From the NCBI RefSeq assembly GCF_004212215.1, contig NZ_QVFV01000002.1, forward strand, positions 929,528 through 993,527: a stretch of DNA of 64,000 nucleotides, in the 5' to 3' direction. Source of the DNA: Leptolyngbya iicbica LK. Lineage in GTDB: Bacteria; Cyanobacteriota; Cyanobacteriia; Phormidesmidales; Phormidesmidaceae. Shown one piece after another: positions 26,163-35,337 of this stretch. Numbering within the stretch: the stretch's first letter is position 1; each line of letters begins with the position of its first letter. The notes beneath the pieces are model-generated. The model worked only from the letters and a program-made list of their open reading frames with translations, had not been told where the DNA came from and did not search any database. The position numbers were made by a program, and so were the translations under genes.

Positions 26163-29100
26163 ATGCTCTTTTCCGTCTTATCGCCCACCCCTGATCAGGT
26201 AGAGTCAGCCTTTGCCTGCCTGACTGAGGCGGCTTGGCAACTGCGCAGTTGCCGTAAGGTGGAAACGCTTTTAAGAACTGGCGTACAGCTTACTCAGTCG
26301 CTGTTTAAGGGCGATCGCGTCTTGATTTGCCAGGCCACTGACTACGGCAATGTCACGGTAGTCGCTGAAATAGTAGGGGAAGAGTGGCGATCGCTGCTCG
26401 GTCAGAAGATAGCGGCGGCTCAGCTGGCTCTGTCTCCCACGGCCATCGCTCCGCCAGAGGCTGGGGTGGCGATTGATCAGGTAGACGCTAGCCATCTCGA
26501 TGCCACTGCGATCGCCGCTTTAACGGCATACCAAGTCAAAGCTTGCCTAGCCCGGGGCATTTGGATCGATGCGCCACCGACCGCAGCAGAGACGACGCAA
26601 CTTTGGGGTTGGGTGGTCATTCAGCAGTGCCAGTCAAGCTATCACTGGCAACCCTTGCAAGGTGAGGCACTGCAACACCTGGCAATGCAAATCGGGGCGA
26701 CCTTAGAAAGATTGCAATGGCAAGCCCACTTAGAGACGGTGGAAAGTCAAACGGCAGCCCTGATCGCACAAACAGAAGCGAAATATCAGCAGGCGACTCG
26801 GGCTTGCTCAATCGGCGTGTGGGATTGGGATTTAGACACCAACGAGATTTATCTCGATCCCCTGTTGAAGGAAATGCTGGGCTATCGGGATGAGGAGATT
26901 CGCAACCACATTGATGATTGGGTGCAGTACGTCTACGAAGCTGACCTGCCAGCGGTGATGGCAGCGGCAACCGACCATTTAGAGGGGCGCACGCCAGAAT
27001 ACCGGGTGGAGCATCGCATGGTGCACCGCGATGGGCATTTAGTGTGGGTGTTGGCCCAGGGGGCAGCGCAGCGATCACCCGACGGTACCCCCTACCGCCT
27101 GGTTGGCACCGACATCGACATCACCGAACGCAAAATTGCTGAACTCGCCTTAGCCAAACAAACTCAGCAGGAGCGGGCCTTTAATGAAGTCGCGCAAGCG
27201 GTGCGCAGTTCCCTAGAGTTAGACACAATCTTTGTAGAAGCAGCAGCGGCGATTTCTGACTTTCTTACCGGGGAAGTGGCGATTGTTCAATACCTGCCAG
27301 CCGAAGGCTGCTGGCGGCATCAAGTGGTGTATAGCCAGGGCAATCGTCAGGTAACCAAACAGTATGTAGATGTGCCCGATGCCGATAATCCGTTTGCTCA
27401 ACAGCTCAAACGCCTGGAAGTCGTGCAAGTGGACAATACAGGAACGATTGACGACCCTATTAATCGTCACTTGGCGGCAGACTCTCGCTATCGGGCTTGG
27501 CTGATGGTGCCCATCGGCGTTGAAGGGGTTATCTGGGGCTCGCTTACCCTCGCACGTTCAACCCACCCGCTGCCATGGTTGACTGACGAGGTGCAGTTAG
27601 CCCAGCGGGTGGCCGAGCAATTAGCGATCGCGATCCATCAGGCCAACCTTTACCAACAACTTCAATCGGCCCACGAGCGTGATGCCCTGGTCTTGCAAAG
27701 TATTGGCGAAGGCGTGTGGGATTGGGATCCCAACGAAGATGTCATTCTGGATTCCGATCGCTATTGGGAAATTCTCGGCTATGACCCGCAAAGGCAGGGC
27801 CTTAGTAGCTTCGTGCGCGAGCTAGAACGCATTCATCCTGATGATCGCGCCGTCGTGCAAGACACGGCCTATCGGCATCTTGAGCAGCAAGAGCCGTTTG
27901 TGATGGAATTTCGGATGCAACATCGCCAGGGCCACTATCTCTGGATTCGCGCCCGTGGTCAGGCAGTTTGGAATGAACACGGGCATCCCATCCGGATGCT
28001 AGGCACGATTGAAGATATTAGCGATCGCAAGCAGGCCGAACTCGATCTGCAAGCCAGCGAAACGTTCCGCCGCCAGGTGATGGAGCTGGCCCCCGTGCCG
28101 CTCTATATCTACGACCTTGAATTAGGCCAGCTGACTTACTGTAACCCAGCCTATGAAGCCAGTTTGGGCTACTCCCAGGCAGAAATTAAAGCGCTGGGCA
28201 AAGCCTTCCTGCCCGCGATTTTTCCGACCGAAGATCACGAGCTGATCACAACCTATGACCAGCAACTTCTCGCTGATCGCACGGGTGAGATTTTCGAGTG
28301 GGAGCATACCTGTCTGCGCAAAGATGGCAGCCTCCGATTGCTACAAAATCGAGAGGTGATCTTGACCCGGCGAGCAGACGGCACGCCTAAGGAAATTCTC
28401 GGCTTTGATATTGATCTGACGGAGCTAAAGCAGGCCGAGGCATCCCTCATCAAGAGCAATGCCCTCTATGAATCACTCACCGATGCCATGCCGCAATATC
28501 TCTACCGTAAAGATCGAGAAGGGCGTGTGACCTATGTGAATTCGGCTTATTTGCGTTGGCTGAATATCACGGCAGCTGACGTCATCGGCAAAACCGTCTA
28601 CGATTTTTATCCGCCAGATTTAGCAGCCAACTATGACGCGGCCGATCGCCAAGTGATCGCCACTGGGGAAATTCTTGACCTTGTGGAAGAACACCAACCC
28701 CCCAGCCAAAACGAACGCATCTATGTCCAGGTCGTGAAATCGCCCGTACGCGATGGTGAGGGCAACATTGTCGGGACCCAGGGCATCTTTTGGGATGTGA
28801 CGGCACGTCGCCAACTTGAGCAAGCGTTGCAAGTATCGCGTGATGAATTAGCGATGATTTTGAACAGTTTGCACGCTGCCGTTGCTAGATTTCGCTTAAC
28901 GGGCGACGTTTACGACACCATTACTTACGACTACTACTCGCCAGGCACGGAAACGGTCTTTGGGTATCCTCCAGCGATGTTGCAACATCAGCCTCAACTC
29001 TGGCGATCGCGGGTCATCCCCGAAGATTTAGTCAACATCATTGTCCCGGCGGTACAAGAATTGCGCTCAGGCAAACCCTACACAACGATCGAGTACCGCT

Positions 29101-31088
29101 TCCGCCATCCGGATGAGTCGATCCACTGGATTCAAGAGACGATCTCAGCCACTCAAGCCACTGATCAAGATGACTGGACGTTTACCATCATCGCGACAGA
29201 CATCAGCGATCGCCAACAGGCCGAAGTCGACCTCCAACAGACCCGGACCTTACTCCAACAAGTGCTCGACCATCTGCCCGTCGGCGTCTTTGCCAAAACC
29301 GCCGACACCCGACAATACACCCTCTGGAACCCCGCCTGCACCCAGCTAACCGGCATTAACCGCGACGACGCCATCGGCCGCACTGACCATGATCTGTTGC
29401 TCCCAGAGCAAGCCAATCAATGTATTGCCGACGATCAGGCAGCCATTGCCAGCCATCAGCTTTGGGAACGCCCGCAGGAGAGGGTTGAATTGGGCGACGG
29501 GCGATCGCACATCATTCACAATCGCAAAGTCGTCGTTTACGATGCCACCGACACTCCCCAGCTCATCATCGGCATCGTTGAAGATATTACCGCCCGCGTT
29601 ACCGCCGAAGCCAGCCTGCGCCAACGAGAAGCCGAATTTCGCACCCTGGCCGAAAACTCCCCCGATGGCATCCTCCGCGTGGATGCTGCGTTCTGCCTTC
29701 AATACGTGAATCCCACTATCGAACGACGCTTGGCCTTGCCCCAGGCCGCCTTACTCGGTAGACCGGTGACCGCCTTTGATCTGCCCTCTGCCTCCCAATG
29801 GCAAGCTGCGATCGCCCAAGCATTTGCCACCGGCCAAGAGCAACAACTAGAAACGCAAGAATCGCTCCCGGCTGGAGACCACTTCTTTCAGTCGCGCATT
29901 GTCCCTGAGCACAACAATCAGGGAGACATCACCTCGGTGTTGATTGTGTCGCGTGACATCACCTCACTCAAGCAAGCTCAGACGGCGCTGTTGCATCGCG
30001 CCAATCAAGAACATGCCCTCCGCATGATTACGCAGCATATTCGCGAATCACTAGACCTGGCCCCGATTCTTGCGGCAGTGGTGGAAGAGGTCCAGCAACT
30101 GCTGCAGGCTGATCGCACCTTAATTTTTCAACTCACATCAGCGCATTCTGGCATTGTCGTTCAAGAACAGAGCCGAACTGAATTTCCGACCATTCTGGCC
30201 ATGCAGTGGGAAGATGAACACTTTTCGCCCAATTGCTATGCGTTTTACCAGCAGGCGCAGGGCCGCATCGTGCAAGACATCACCCAGGATGACTGGGGCG
30301 ACTGCTTAATCGAGTTTATGCAGTCGATCGGCGTCCAGTCCAAAATGGTGGCCCCCATCACTCAGACTCAGACCGATGGCACCACTAGCGTCTGGGGATT
30401 ACTCATTACCCACGCCTGCGCCACTCGCCGCCATTGGCAAAAGGATGAATTGACCCTTTTGCAGCAGGTGGCCCAACAACTCGCGATCGCCCTCCAACAG
30501 TCCCAATTACATCAGCAACTCTTAGCCGCCAATCACGAGTTAGAACATCTTTCCACCACCGACGGCTTGACCCGCATTGCCAACCGCCGGCAGTTTGACA
30601 ACACGCTAACTGTTGAGTGGCAGCGAGCCCAACGAGAACATCGAGAACTCACGCTCGTTTTGTGTGATATTGACTATTTCAAGCAATACAACGATACCTA
30701 TGGGCACCCCGCTGGGGATGACTGTTTGATCGCTGTGGCCCAAGCTCTCAAAAACTGTGTCAATCGCTCGACCGATTGCGTCGCGCGTTATGGCGGTGAA
30801 GAATTTGCCATTATTTTGCCCAACACAAATTTAACGGGGGCAATCGTTGTACTAAAGCAGATGCAAGCCGCGATCGCTGAGCTCAACCTCGCCCACGATA
30901 CTCACCCCACCGCCTCGCGAGTCACCCTCAGTTATGGCGTTACGGTGGCAAAGCCTGGCCACTTCCCCACCGTTGGCGATTTGCTCGGACGCGCCGATCT
31001 CGCCCTCTATCAAGCCAAACAAGCGGGGCGCGATCGCTACGCGGTAGCGCCGCCAATCCCGCTGTCATCCCCAACTGTCATGCCCTAA
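26163..31088 (+). CDS. Multi-sensor diguanylate cyclase (3 GAF, 7 PAS, GGDEF)
   Basis: A 1641-residue cytosolic signalling protein with no membrane segment. Order: GAF (about 15-190), PAS (210-330), GAF (340-500), PAS domains at about 510-630, 640-760, 765-885, 895-1020, 1030-1150 and 1155-1275, GAF (1285-1455), GGDEF (1470-1630). The GGDEF domain has an intact GGEEF site and an RSTD inhibition site five residues before it, so it should make c-di-GMP with product feedback. No EAL domain is present. The third GAF resembles bilin-binding GAFs: Cys1381 in DCLIEFMQSIGV lines up with the bilin Cys of phytochromes, followed by Leu instead of His. It is transcribed alone. Confidence 0.93.
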   Translation: MLFSVLSPTPDQVESAFACLTEAAWQLRSCRKVETLLRTGVQLTQSLFKGDRVLICQATDYGNVTVVAEIVGEEWRSLLGQKIAAAQLALSPTAIAPPEAGVAIDQVDASHLDATAIAALTAYQVKACLARGIWIDAPPTAAETTQLWGWVVIQQCQSSYHWQPLQGEALQHLAMQIGATLERLQWQAHLETVESQTAALIAQTEAKYQQATRACSIGVWDWDLDTNEIYLDPLLKEMLGYRDEEIRNHIDDWVQYVYEADLPAVMAAATDHLEGRTPEYRVEHRMVHRDGHLVWVLAQGAAQRSPDGTPYRLVGTDIDITERKIAELALAKQTQQERAFNEVAQAVRSSLELDTIFVEAAAAISDFLTGEVAIVQYLPAEGCWRHQVVYSQGNRQVTKQYVDVPDADNPFAQQLKRLEVVQVDNTGTIDDPINRHLAADSRYRAWLMVPIGVEGVIWGSLTLARSTHPLPWLTDEVQLAQRVAEQLAIAIHQANLYQQLQSAHERDALVLQSIGEGVWDWDPNEDVILDSDRYWEILGYDPQRQGLSSFVRELERIHPDDRAVVQDTAYRHLEQQEPFVMEFRMQHRQGHYLWIRARGQAVWNEHGHPIRMLGTIEDISDRKQAELDLQASETFRRQVMELAPVPLYIYDLELGQLTYCNPAYEASLGYSQAEIKALGKAFLPAIFPTEDHELITTYDQQLLADRTGEIFEWEHTCLRKDGSLRLLQNREVILTRRADGTPKEILGFDIDLTELKQAEASLIKSNALYESLTDAMPQYLYRKDREGRVTYVNSAYLRWLNITAADVIGKTVYDFYPPDLAANYDAADRQVIATGEILDLVEEHQPPSQNERIYVQVVKSPVRDGEGNIVGTQGIFWDVTARRQLEQALQVSRDELAMILNSLHAAVARFRLTGDVYDTITYDYYSPGTETVFGYPPAMLQHQPQLWRSRVIPEDLVNIIVPAVQELRSGKPYTTIEYRFRHPDESIHWIQETISATQATDQDDWTFTIIATDISDRQQAEVDLQQTRTLLQQVLDHLPVGVFAKTADTRQYTLWNPACTQLTGINRDDAIGRTDHDLLLPEQANQCIADDQAAIASHQLWERPQERVELGDGRSHIIHNRKVVVYDATDTPQLIIGIVEDITARVTAEASLRQREAEFRTLAENSPDGILRVDAAFCLQYVNPTIERRLALPQAALLGRPVTAFDLPSASQWQAAIAQAFATGQEQQLETQESLPAGDHFFQSRIVPEHNNQGDITSVLIVSRDITSLKQAQTALLHRANQEHALRMITQHIRESLDLAPILAAVVEEVQQLLQADRTLIFQLTSAHSGIVVQEQSRTEFPTILAMQWEDEHFSPNCYAFYQQAQGRIVQDITQDDWGDCLIEFMQSIGVQSKMVAPITQTQTDGTTSVWGLLITHACATRRHWQKDELTLLQQVAQQLAIALQQSQLHQQLLAANHELEHLSTTDGLTRIANRRQFDNTLTVEWQRAQREHRELTLVLCDIDYFKQYNDTYGHPAGDDCLIAVAQALKNCVNRSTDCVARYGGEEFAIILPNTNLTGAIVVLKQMQAAIAELNLAHDTHPTASRVTLSYGVTVAKPGHFPTVGDLLGRADLALYQAKQAGRDRYAVAPPIPLSSPTVMP

Positions 31089-31233
31089 CGTACCGCTGTT
31101 GACTCTCTCGATCGCTTCAAGCCCAAAAAAGTCAGCAGGTTGCTCCAACAATATTTGGGCTTTGAGATTTTGAATTTTGAATGCTGCACTTGGCGATCGC
31201 CAGCAGCACGCCCCCGACCACCCTGCAGCCATC

Positions 31234-31265
31234 AAAAAAAGCCTTGCTATGAATAACAAGGCTTT
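31234..31265 (-). terminator. Intrinsic terminator of the linker gene
   Basis: AAAGCCTTG (31238-31246) pairs with CAAGGCTTT (31257-31265). On the minus strand the stem is followed by a T-run (31234-31240), 32 bases beyond the stop of the phycobilisome-linker gene. Confidence 0.8.
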
Positions 31266-31296
31266 CACACACAAATTTTTGCCCCAGAGGCCACAG

Positions 31297-32022
31297 CTAT
31301 CGTTTGAGATGCAGCAAAGCTCGACTCAACGTCTCCCGTTGTTGCGGTGGCAGGGCAGCAGCAACTTCTTCCAAATCTTCGGGATGAATGCGCCGCAACA
31401 CTTGCAATAGCTCGACCCGGTCATGATCTTCGTGGTCGCCAAAGGTCAAGCTCTCAGATTGGGCCGCGCAGGTGCCGCCATCGCACTGCAATCCTAATTC
31501 ATGCCACAGCATCGTTGGCATGACAGTGCCGCGACGACCATGTAATTCGTTGATCAACAAATCATTTTCGAGATAGGCTTTGGGCGATTCGTACACTTTT
31601 TCCGGATAGGGATGAGGCACCGTAAAGCAACCAAAATGCTTGCGATATTCTTCGGAGTCAATCATTTTGGTGATCAACTCTTTGACCCCCTCCCGCATCA
31701 AAATGTCGCTGTATTCACTCATTTCGGCATGGCTTTTCGGCGCCCGCCCCATGAAATGTTTGAAGCACAGTTCTAAAAACTTGAGATTTGAACTGCTGTA
31801 GTAAAACTCGTTGAGGTAAACCTCAGACGTGCCCAAGGCTTTGAGAAACCGCTTGACGCCAATCTTATCTTTGAGAAAGTCTTTTTCCGGTTTGGCTAAC
31901 TGGCGATGTTCTGAGGCATAGGGCTGGCGCTCTAGCACTTGGGTATAAATTTGGTAGAGCGCCGCTTGCCGCTCCTCTAGTGAAGAACGACGGCTGACAA
32001 TTGTTTCTTGAATAGCTTCCAT
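31297..32022 (-). CDS. Phycobilisome rod-core linker-domain protein
   Basis: A 241-residue protein. Residues about 20-175 are a phycobilisome linker domain of the pfam00427 type: LYQIYTQVLERQPYAS, IGVKRFLKALGTSEVY, LELCFKHFMGRAPKS and IDSEEYRKHFGCFTVP. Such domains bind inside phycobiliprotein hexamers. There is no second linker repeat, no CpcD domain and no hydrophobic tail as in CpcL. The C-terminal ~60 residues are unusual, with Cys in LQCDGGTCAA and an acidic/His segment, ending in a helical LLQVLRRIHPEDLEEVAAAL unit. AGAGGA precedes the ATG. It follows the phycobiliprotein-like gene by 74 bases and ends at a terminator, so the two form an operon. Confidence 0.85.
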   Translation of the reverse strand: MEAIQETIVSRRSSLEERQAALYQIYTQVLERQPYASEHRQLAKPEKDFLKDKIGVKRFLKALGTSEVYLNEFYYSSSNLKFLELCFKHFMGRAPKSHAEMSEYSDILMREGVKELITKMIDSEEYRKHFGCFTVPHPYPEKVYESPKAYLENDLLINELHGRRGTVMPTMLWHELGLQCDGGTCAAQSESLTFGDHEDHDRVELLQVLRRIHPEDLEEVAAALPPQQRETLSRALLHLKR

Positions 32023-32096
32023 TGCAATATCCTCTGGGGTAGGTCGAATTCAGGTAGGGGGGACGCTACGATGAGGGGCTTAATGCGATCGCCACT

Positions 32097-32570
32097 TTAG
32101 GTATAGGGCTGCATCGATTCAAAAATAATGTTGATGAATGGGGTCACCTGTTCGCTGACCTGAGCGGGTAATTTTTCATTCACCACTTCTTTCAAATGCT
32201 GGTAAGCCTTACAGCAGGCCTCTTGTTTCTGATGGGCTCTGAGCATGGTGTCAAGCCAGAACATCATTTTCTCGCGGAACATAAATTCATCGTCCAGCAA
32301 GATACACAGCGAGATGTAGCGCAACACTTGCGCCATGTCGTATTGGCAGCGCTTGCCGCTCCGCTTAATGATTTCAGGATGAACTCTGGCAAATTTTTTC
32401 AGCGCTTCTAGCACGAGCTCATTGCTATGCTGACTGAGGGTTTGATAAGCCATCAGACGTTTTTGATAGGTCTCAACATACGTCTCCAGGGGGCGGAGTT
32501 CATCACTGGTTAAATAGCGACCATCGGCATCAATAAGAGCCTGGTTAAGCTGGTGATTTAAAGCTGGCAT
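32097..32570 (-). CDS. Divergent phycobilisome (allophycocyanin-like) protein
   Basis: A 157-residue globin-fold protein of the phycobilisome family. RCQYDMAQVLRYI at 74-86 aligns with the chromophore site of allophycocyanin subunits: Cys75 for the bilin thioether, Asp78 for the pyrrole nitrogens and Arg84. Elsewhere it departs from ApcA/B/D/F and phycocyanin; helices after the site (FMFREKMMFWLDTMLRAHQ) are very unlike theirs. GGAGG sits 4 bases before the ATG. It is followed on the same strand by a linker gene. It is not a structural rod or core subunit I can name; a low-abundance terminal emitter or a phycobilisome maintenance factor are options. Confidence 0.82.
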   Translation of the reverse strand: MPALNHQLNQALIDADGRYLTSDELRPLETYVETYQKRLMAYQTLSQHSNELVLEALKKFARVHPEIIKRSGKRCQYDMAQVLRYISLCILLDDEFMFREKMMFWLDTMLRAHQKQEACCKAYQHLKEVVNEKLPAQVSEQVTPFINIIFESMQPYT

Positions 32571-32802
32571 ATTCCCTCCAAAAGTCCCCGTTGTCTCAGG
32601 GCGTCATGATTTCAAACAGGGTTGTTTGGTTCAGTGATTGCAGGGGGGCTTCATGGAGCCAAAAGCAGATAATCGAAGGGGCTAGATCGACTTCGGCGGC
32701 CACATCAAAACAGCGCCTGCAATACGTTTCTGTCTGATATCGATAGATTGCCCAAGGGGCGGAAAGAGGGCGATCGCGAGATGCAATTCTTAATCAAGCC
32801 AC

Positions 32803-32841
32803 CAAAAAAAATTGCCGCATGCGTTATGAGCAAACGGCAAT
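32803..32841 (-). terminator. Intrinsic terminator downstream of scpA
   Basis: ATTGCCG (32811-32817) pairs with CGGCAAT (32835-32841); on the minus strand the stem is followed by an eight-T run. It lies about 155 bases past the scpA stop and separates scpA from the phycobiliprotein gene. The rest of 32571-32995 holds no gene I can support. Confidence 0.65.
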
Positions 32842-32995
32842 CAATGAGGATAAATGGGGTGAAATGATTGGCTTGAAGGGCTTTGAACGCAATTTATCGA
32901 GGCTCAGAAAATATGTCTAAATATTGCAGAGAGCGCCAAAAATGTTACGACCCACGAGCACTATCAGCCATCAGCCGCGATCACCGCACACTGTC

Positions 32996-33859
32996 TCAAT
33001 CGGGCAGCACATAGGGAGGCACCTCAGGGGCGGCGGCGTCCGGTTGATGTTGTAAGTTGCGCACCCACAGGTCGCCATACAGCTCGGCCTGCGAGAGCTC
33101 CACTTTCGACTGAGCCGAGAGGTAGAGCAGCCCCCAAAACACACCAACTTTTTCGTGAATCTCTGCCGCCTCGGGCGACTCAGCAATATGATTGTCCGGC
33201 ACCGGATTATGCTTGGGCCACTCGGCTAGCAGTTCTTCGAAATTCAGCCAGCTCAGTTGCTCTTCCAGGGTTTCCCAATATTGGTCGAGAAAGGTCGCTA
33301 GGGCATCGGCGATTTCGGTCAAATTTTCTTGGTGGGCCAGCTGAGTAATCGCCCGCACGGCGTGACGTTTTGACACGGGAGCCGCCCGCCGCGATCGCGC
33401 CCGCACGGGCTGGTCAGCAATCACCGCCGCGATGGTTTCCAACTGCTCGATCAGTTCGTTTAGCGTGACTTGGCGACGCTCGGGGGGTGGCGCGATCGCC
33501 CGCCGATGCAAGTGCTGCTCCAGGTTACGCGGCAGCGGCACAGGCACCAACTCGTCCGCATCGTCAAAAAAGCCTTCGGCCTCGAGTTCGGCCTGCGCGG
33601 CTTCCATTTCGGCACGCACCAGGGTGTCGGCCTTGAGCAGCACCAACATCGAGGCATACAAAAAGGCCTTGCCCGACTCCGACAAGCTGGTTTCATAGGG
33701 CGATCGCCCCGCCTCTGGCAGGGCGGTGGGAGTCGTATCTAGCGTTTTTAAGAAGCGATCGATCACATCAATCACTTGCACATCCCAGGGATCAATCTCG
33801 CCCTGTTCCGCTAAGTCGATCAAAAACGCGATCGCGCTCTGGGCTAGCGACACTGCCAT
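32996..33859 (-). CDS. scpA: Segregation and condensation protein A
   Basis: A 287-residue kleisin that bridges SMC heads, with ScpB, to condense and segregate the chromosome. The N-terminal block AIAFLIDLAEQGEIDPWDVQVIDVIDRFL is the clear family mark, followed by a helical middle with KAFLYASMLVLLKADTL and a C-terminal winged-helix region (VGVFWGLLYLSAQSKVELSQ). The ATG at 33859 is 9 bases after the LapA-like gene, so they are co-transcribed. SMC and ScpB genes are not in the window. Confidence 0.92.
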   Translation of the reverse strand: MAVSLAQSAIAFLIDLAEQGEIDPWDVQVIDVIDRFLKTLDTTPTALPEAGRSPYETSLSESGKAFLYASMLVLLKADTLVRAEMEAAQAELEAEGFFDDADELVPVPLPRNLEQHLHRRAIAPPPERRQVTLNELIEQLETIAAVIADQPVRARSRRAAPVSKRHAVRAITQLAHQENLTEIADALATFLDQYWETLEEQLSWLNFEELLAEWPKHNPVPDNHIAESPEAAEIHEKVGVFWGLLYLSAQSKVELSQAELYGDLWVRNLQHQPDAAAPEVPPYVLPD

Positions 33860-33868
33860 ATCACTTTT

Positions 33869-34231
33869 CTAGCTGGCAAACGCCTCGCTAGACTCCGAAT
33901 CGTTGTCACCATTCTTCGATGCGGGCAGCATGGGCTGCTGCTCGAGTTCGACTCGATAACGCTCCACATCTTGCTCTAACTCTTGAATGCGCAGTTCCCG
34001 CTGTTCGATTTGTTTGCCCGAGCCCAAGTAACCTTGCACCTGCACCCAAACGCTAAAGACCCAAGCTAAAACCGCACCGACGCCCATGGCCACGATCAGC
34101 TCCACGCAGAGCGGCGCTTCGAGATCGACGCCTTGCACGACGTGAATGACGACTGGGTCGGTGTTTTCAATGCCAAATAAAACGAGAGCGAGGGAAATAA
34201 CGAAAATCACGACAAAGTTGATCTGCCGCAT
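33869..34231 (-). CDS. LapA-like (DUF1049) membrane protein
   Basis: A 120-residue inner-membrane protein with two hydrophobic segments (about 5-22 and 42-65) separated by NTDPVVIHVVQGVDLEAPL, the typical DUF1049/LapA layout. The C-terminal 45 residues are a charged coiled coil. In E. coli LapA works with LapB in lipopolysaccharide assembly; whether this applies here is unknown. It is directly followed by scpA. Confidence 0.85.
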   Translation of the reverse strand: MRQINFVVIFVISLALVLFGIENTDPVVIHVVQGVDLEAPLCVELIVAMGVGAVLAWVFSVWVQVQGYLGSGKQIEQRELRIQELEQDVERYRVELEQQPMLPASKNGDNDSESSEAFAS

Positions 34232-34385
34232 AGTTGCTGACTCCTAACGTCGTCGAAAAGGTTTGCTATTGAACCTCTGCGGCCCAGCCGAGTCTGAAGT
34301 CTAACCCCGACCGCAAATGATTCCCCCCTACTATAGACCGCGAGTGCGATCGCAACTCAAATCCCATAGAAGAATGAAGCAGACG

Positions 34386-35249
34386 TTATTTGCTCGCTTT
34401 AGTCGGCGGCGAGGGCGGCGACTGATAGGGCAGGGGAATGTATTGCACCGACGGACGCCCCGTCATCGGCTGAGGATACAGCTCCATCAGGCTGTAAATT
34501 TCTCGCGGCAAACCGACGGTGATGGGCAAACCCAGGCTTTGGGCTTCTTCCACCGTGATGGGATAGTCGTGGGTCACTTGCCCCGTGGTGAGGCGCTCAA
34601 TGATGGCATCCACTCTCTCGGGATCAACCTTTTGCTGAGGAATGCTGTCTTCTAACAACGCCCGCACAAATGCTTGGACCTGGGCGATCGCTTTCCGCGC
34701 CACATCCGCGGTCACGATCGTTTGGTCGTCAATTTTATCGATGGGCTTTTCTTCCAAGACTTTCAGCACGCTAGCCGCCGCCACATTGCCCAATTGCGGA
34801 TCGACCGGCCCCAGCACCGCATTTTCATCCATCACAATTTCGTCAGCCGCCATGGCCAGCATCGTGCCACCACTCATGGCATAGTGCGGCACAAAGACCG
34901 TCACCTTCGAGGGATGGCGAATCAACGCCCGCGCAATTTGTTCCGTCGCGAGCACCAACCCGCCCGGCGTATGCAAAATCAAGTCAATGGGAGCCTCAGG
35001 CGGCGTTAGCCGAATCGCCCGCAAAATTTGTTCCGAGTCTTCAATATTGATGAATTTAGACAGGGGAATGCCCAGCAGGCTAATCGATTCCTGTCGGTGA
35101 ATCATCAAGATGGCCCGACTGCCCCGCTTTTGCTCAAACGCTTGAATTGCCCCCAACCGCTTACTCACCAGCAACCGCTTTTGAATGAGCGGCTGAATGG
35201 ACGACACGATCAAAAAGATAAAAAACAAGTTAAGAAACAGCACAAACAC
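34386..35249 (-). CDS. Membrane-anchored Clp-fold serine protease (SDH/SppA-like)
   Basis: A 287-residue protein with an N-terminal membrane helix (residues 2-20) and a Clp/crotonase-fold protease domain. LHTPGGLVLATEQIARAL forms the oxyanion loop, and the nucleophile is the Ser of YAMSGGTMLAMAADEI near residue 127; NAVLGPVDPQLG follows. This is the SDH-family serine proteinase often annotated as a Clp protease-like or SppA-like peptidase. It begins at GTG 35249. Substrates are unknown; cleavage of membrane or signal peptides is an inference from SppA. Confidence 0.88.
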   Translation of the reverse strand: MFVLFLNLFFIFLIVSSIQPLIQKRLLVSKRLGAIQAFEQKRGSRAILMIHRQESISLLGIPLSKFINIEDSEQILRAIRLTPPEAPIDLILHTPGGLVLATEQIARALIRHPSKVTVFVPHYAMSGGTMLAMAADEIVMDENAVLGPVDPQLGNVAAASVLKVLEEKPIDKIDDQTIVTADVARKAIAQVQAFVRALLEDSIPQQKVDPERVDAIIERLTTGQVTHDYPITVEEAQSLGLPITVGLPREIYSLMELYPQPMTGRPSVQYIPLPYQSPPSPPTKASK

Positions 35250-35337
35250 CCCACCGACAATGTTTCAGCATCAGTCTTCGCATCTACGGTCACATTATCG
35301 TGAAAGTGGAGTATCCACTGCTGTGCGGGGCCTGCGA

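Noticed and set aside
32819-32920. 33-codon rightward frame (begins MRYEQTAINED)
   Set aside because: Too short, no ribosome site, and it starts within the terminator hairpin of scpA.
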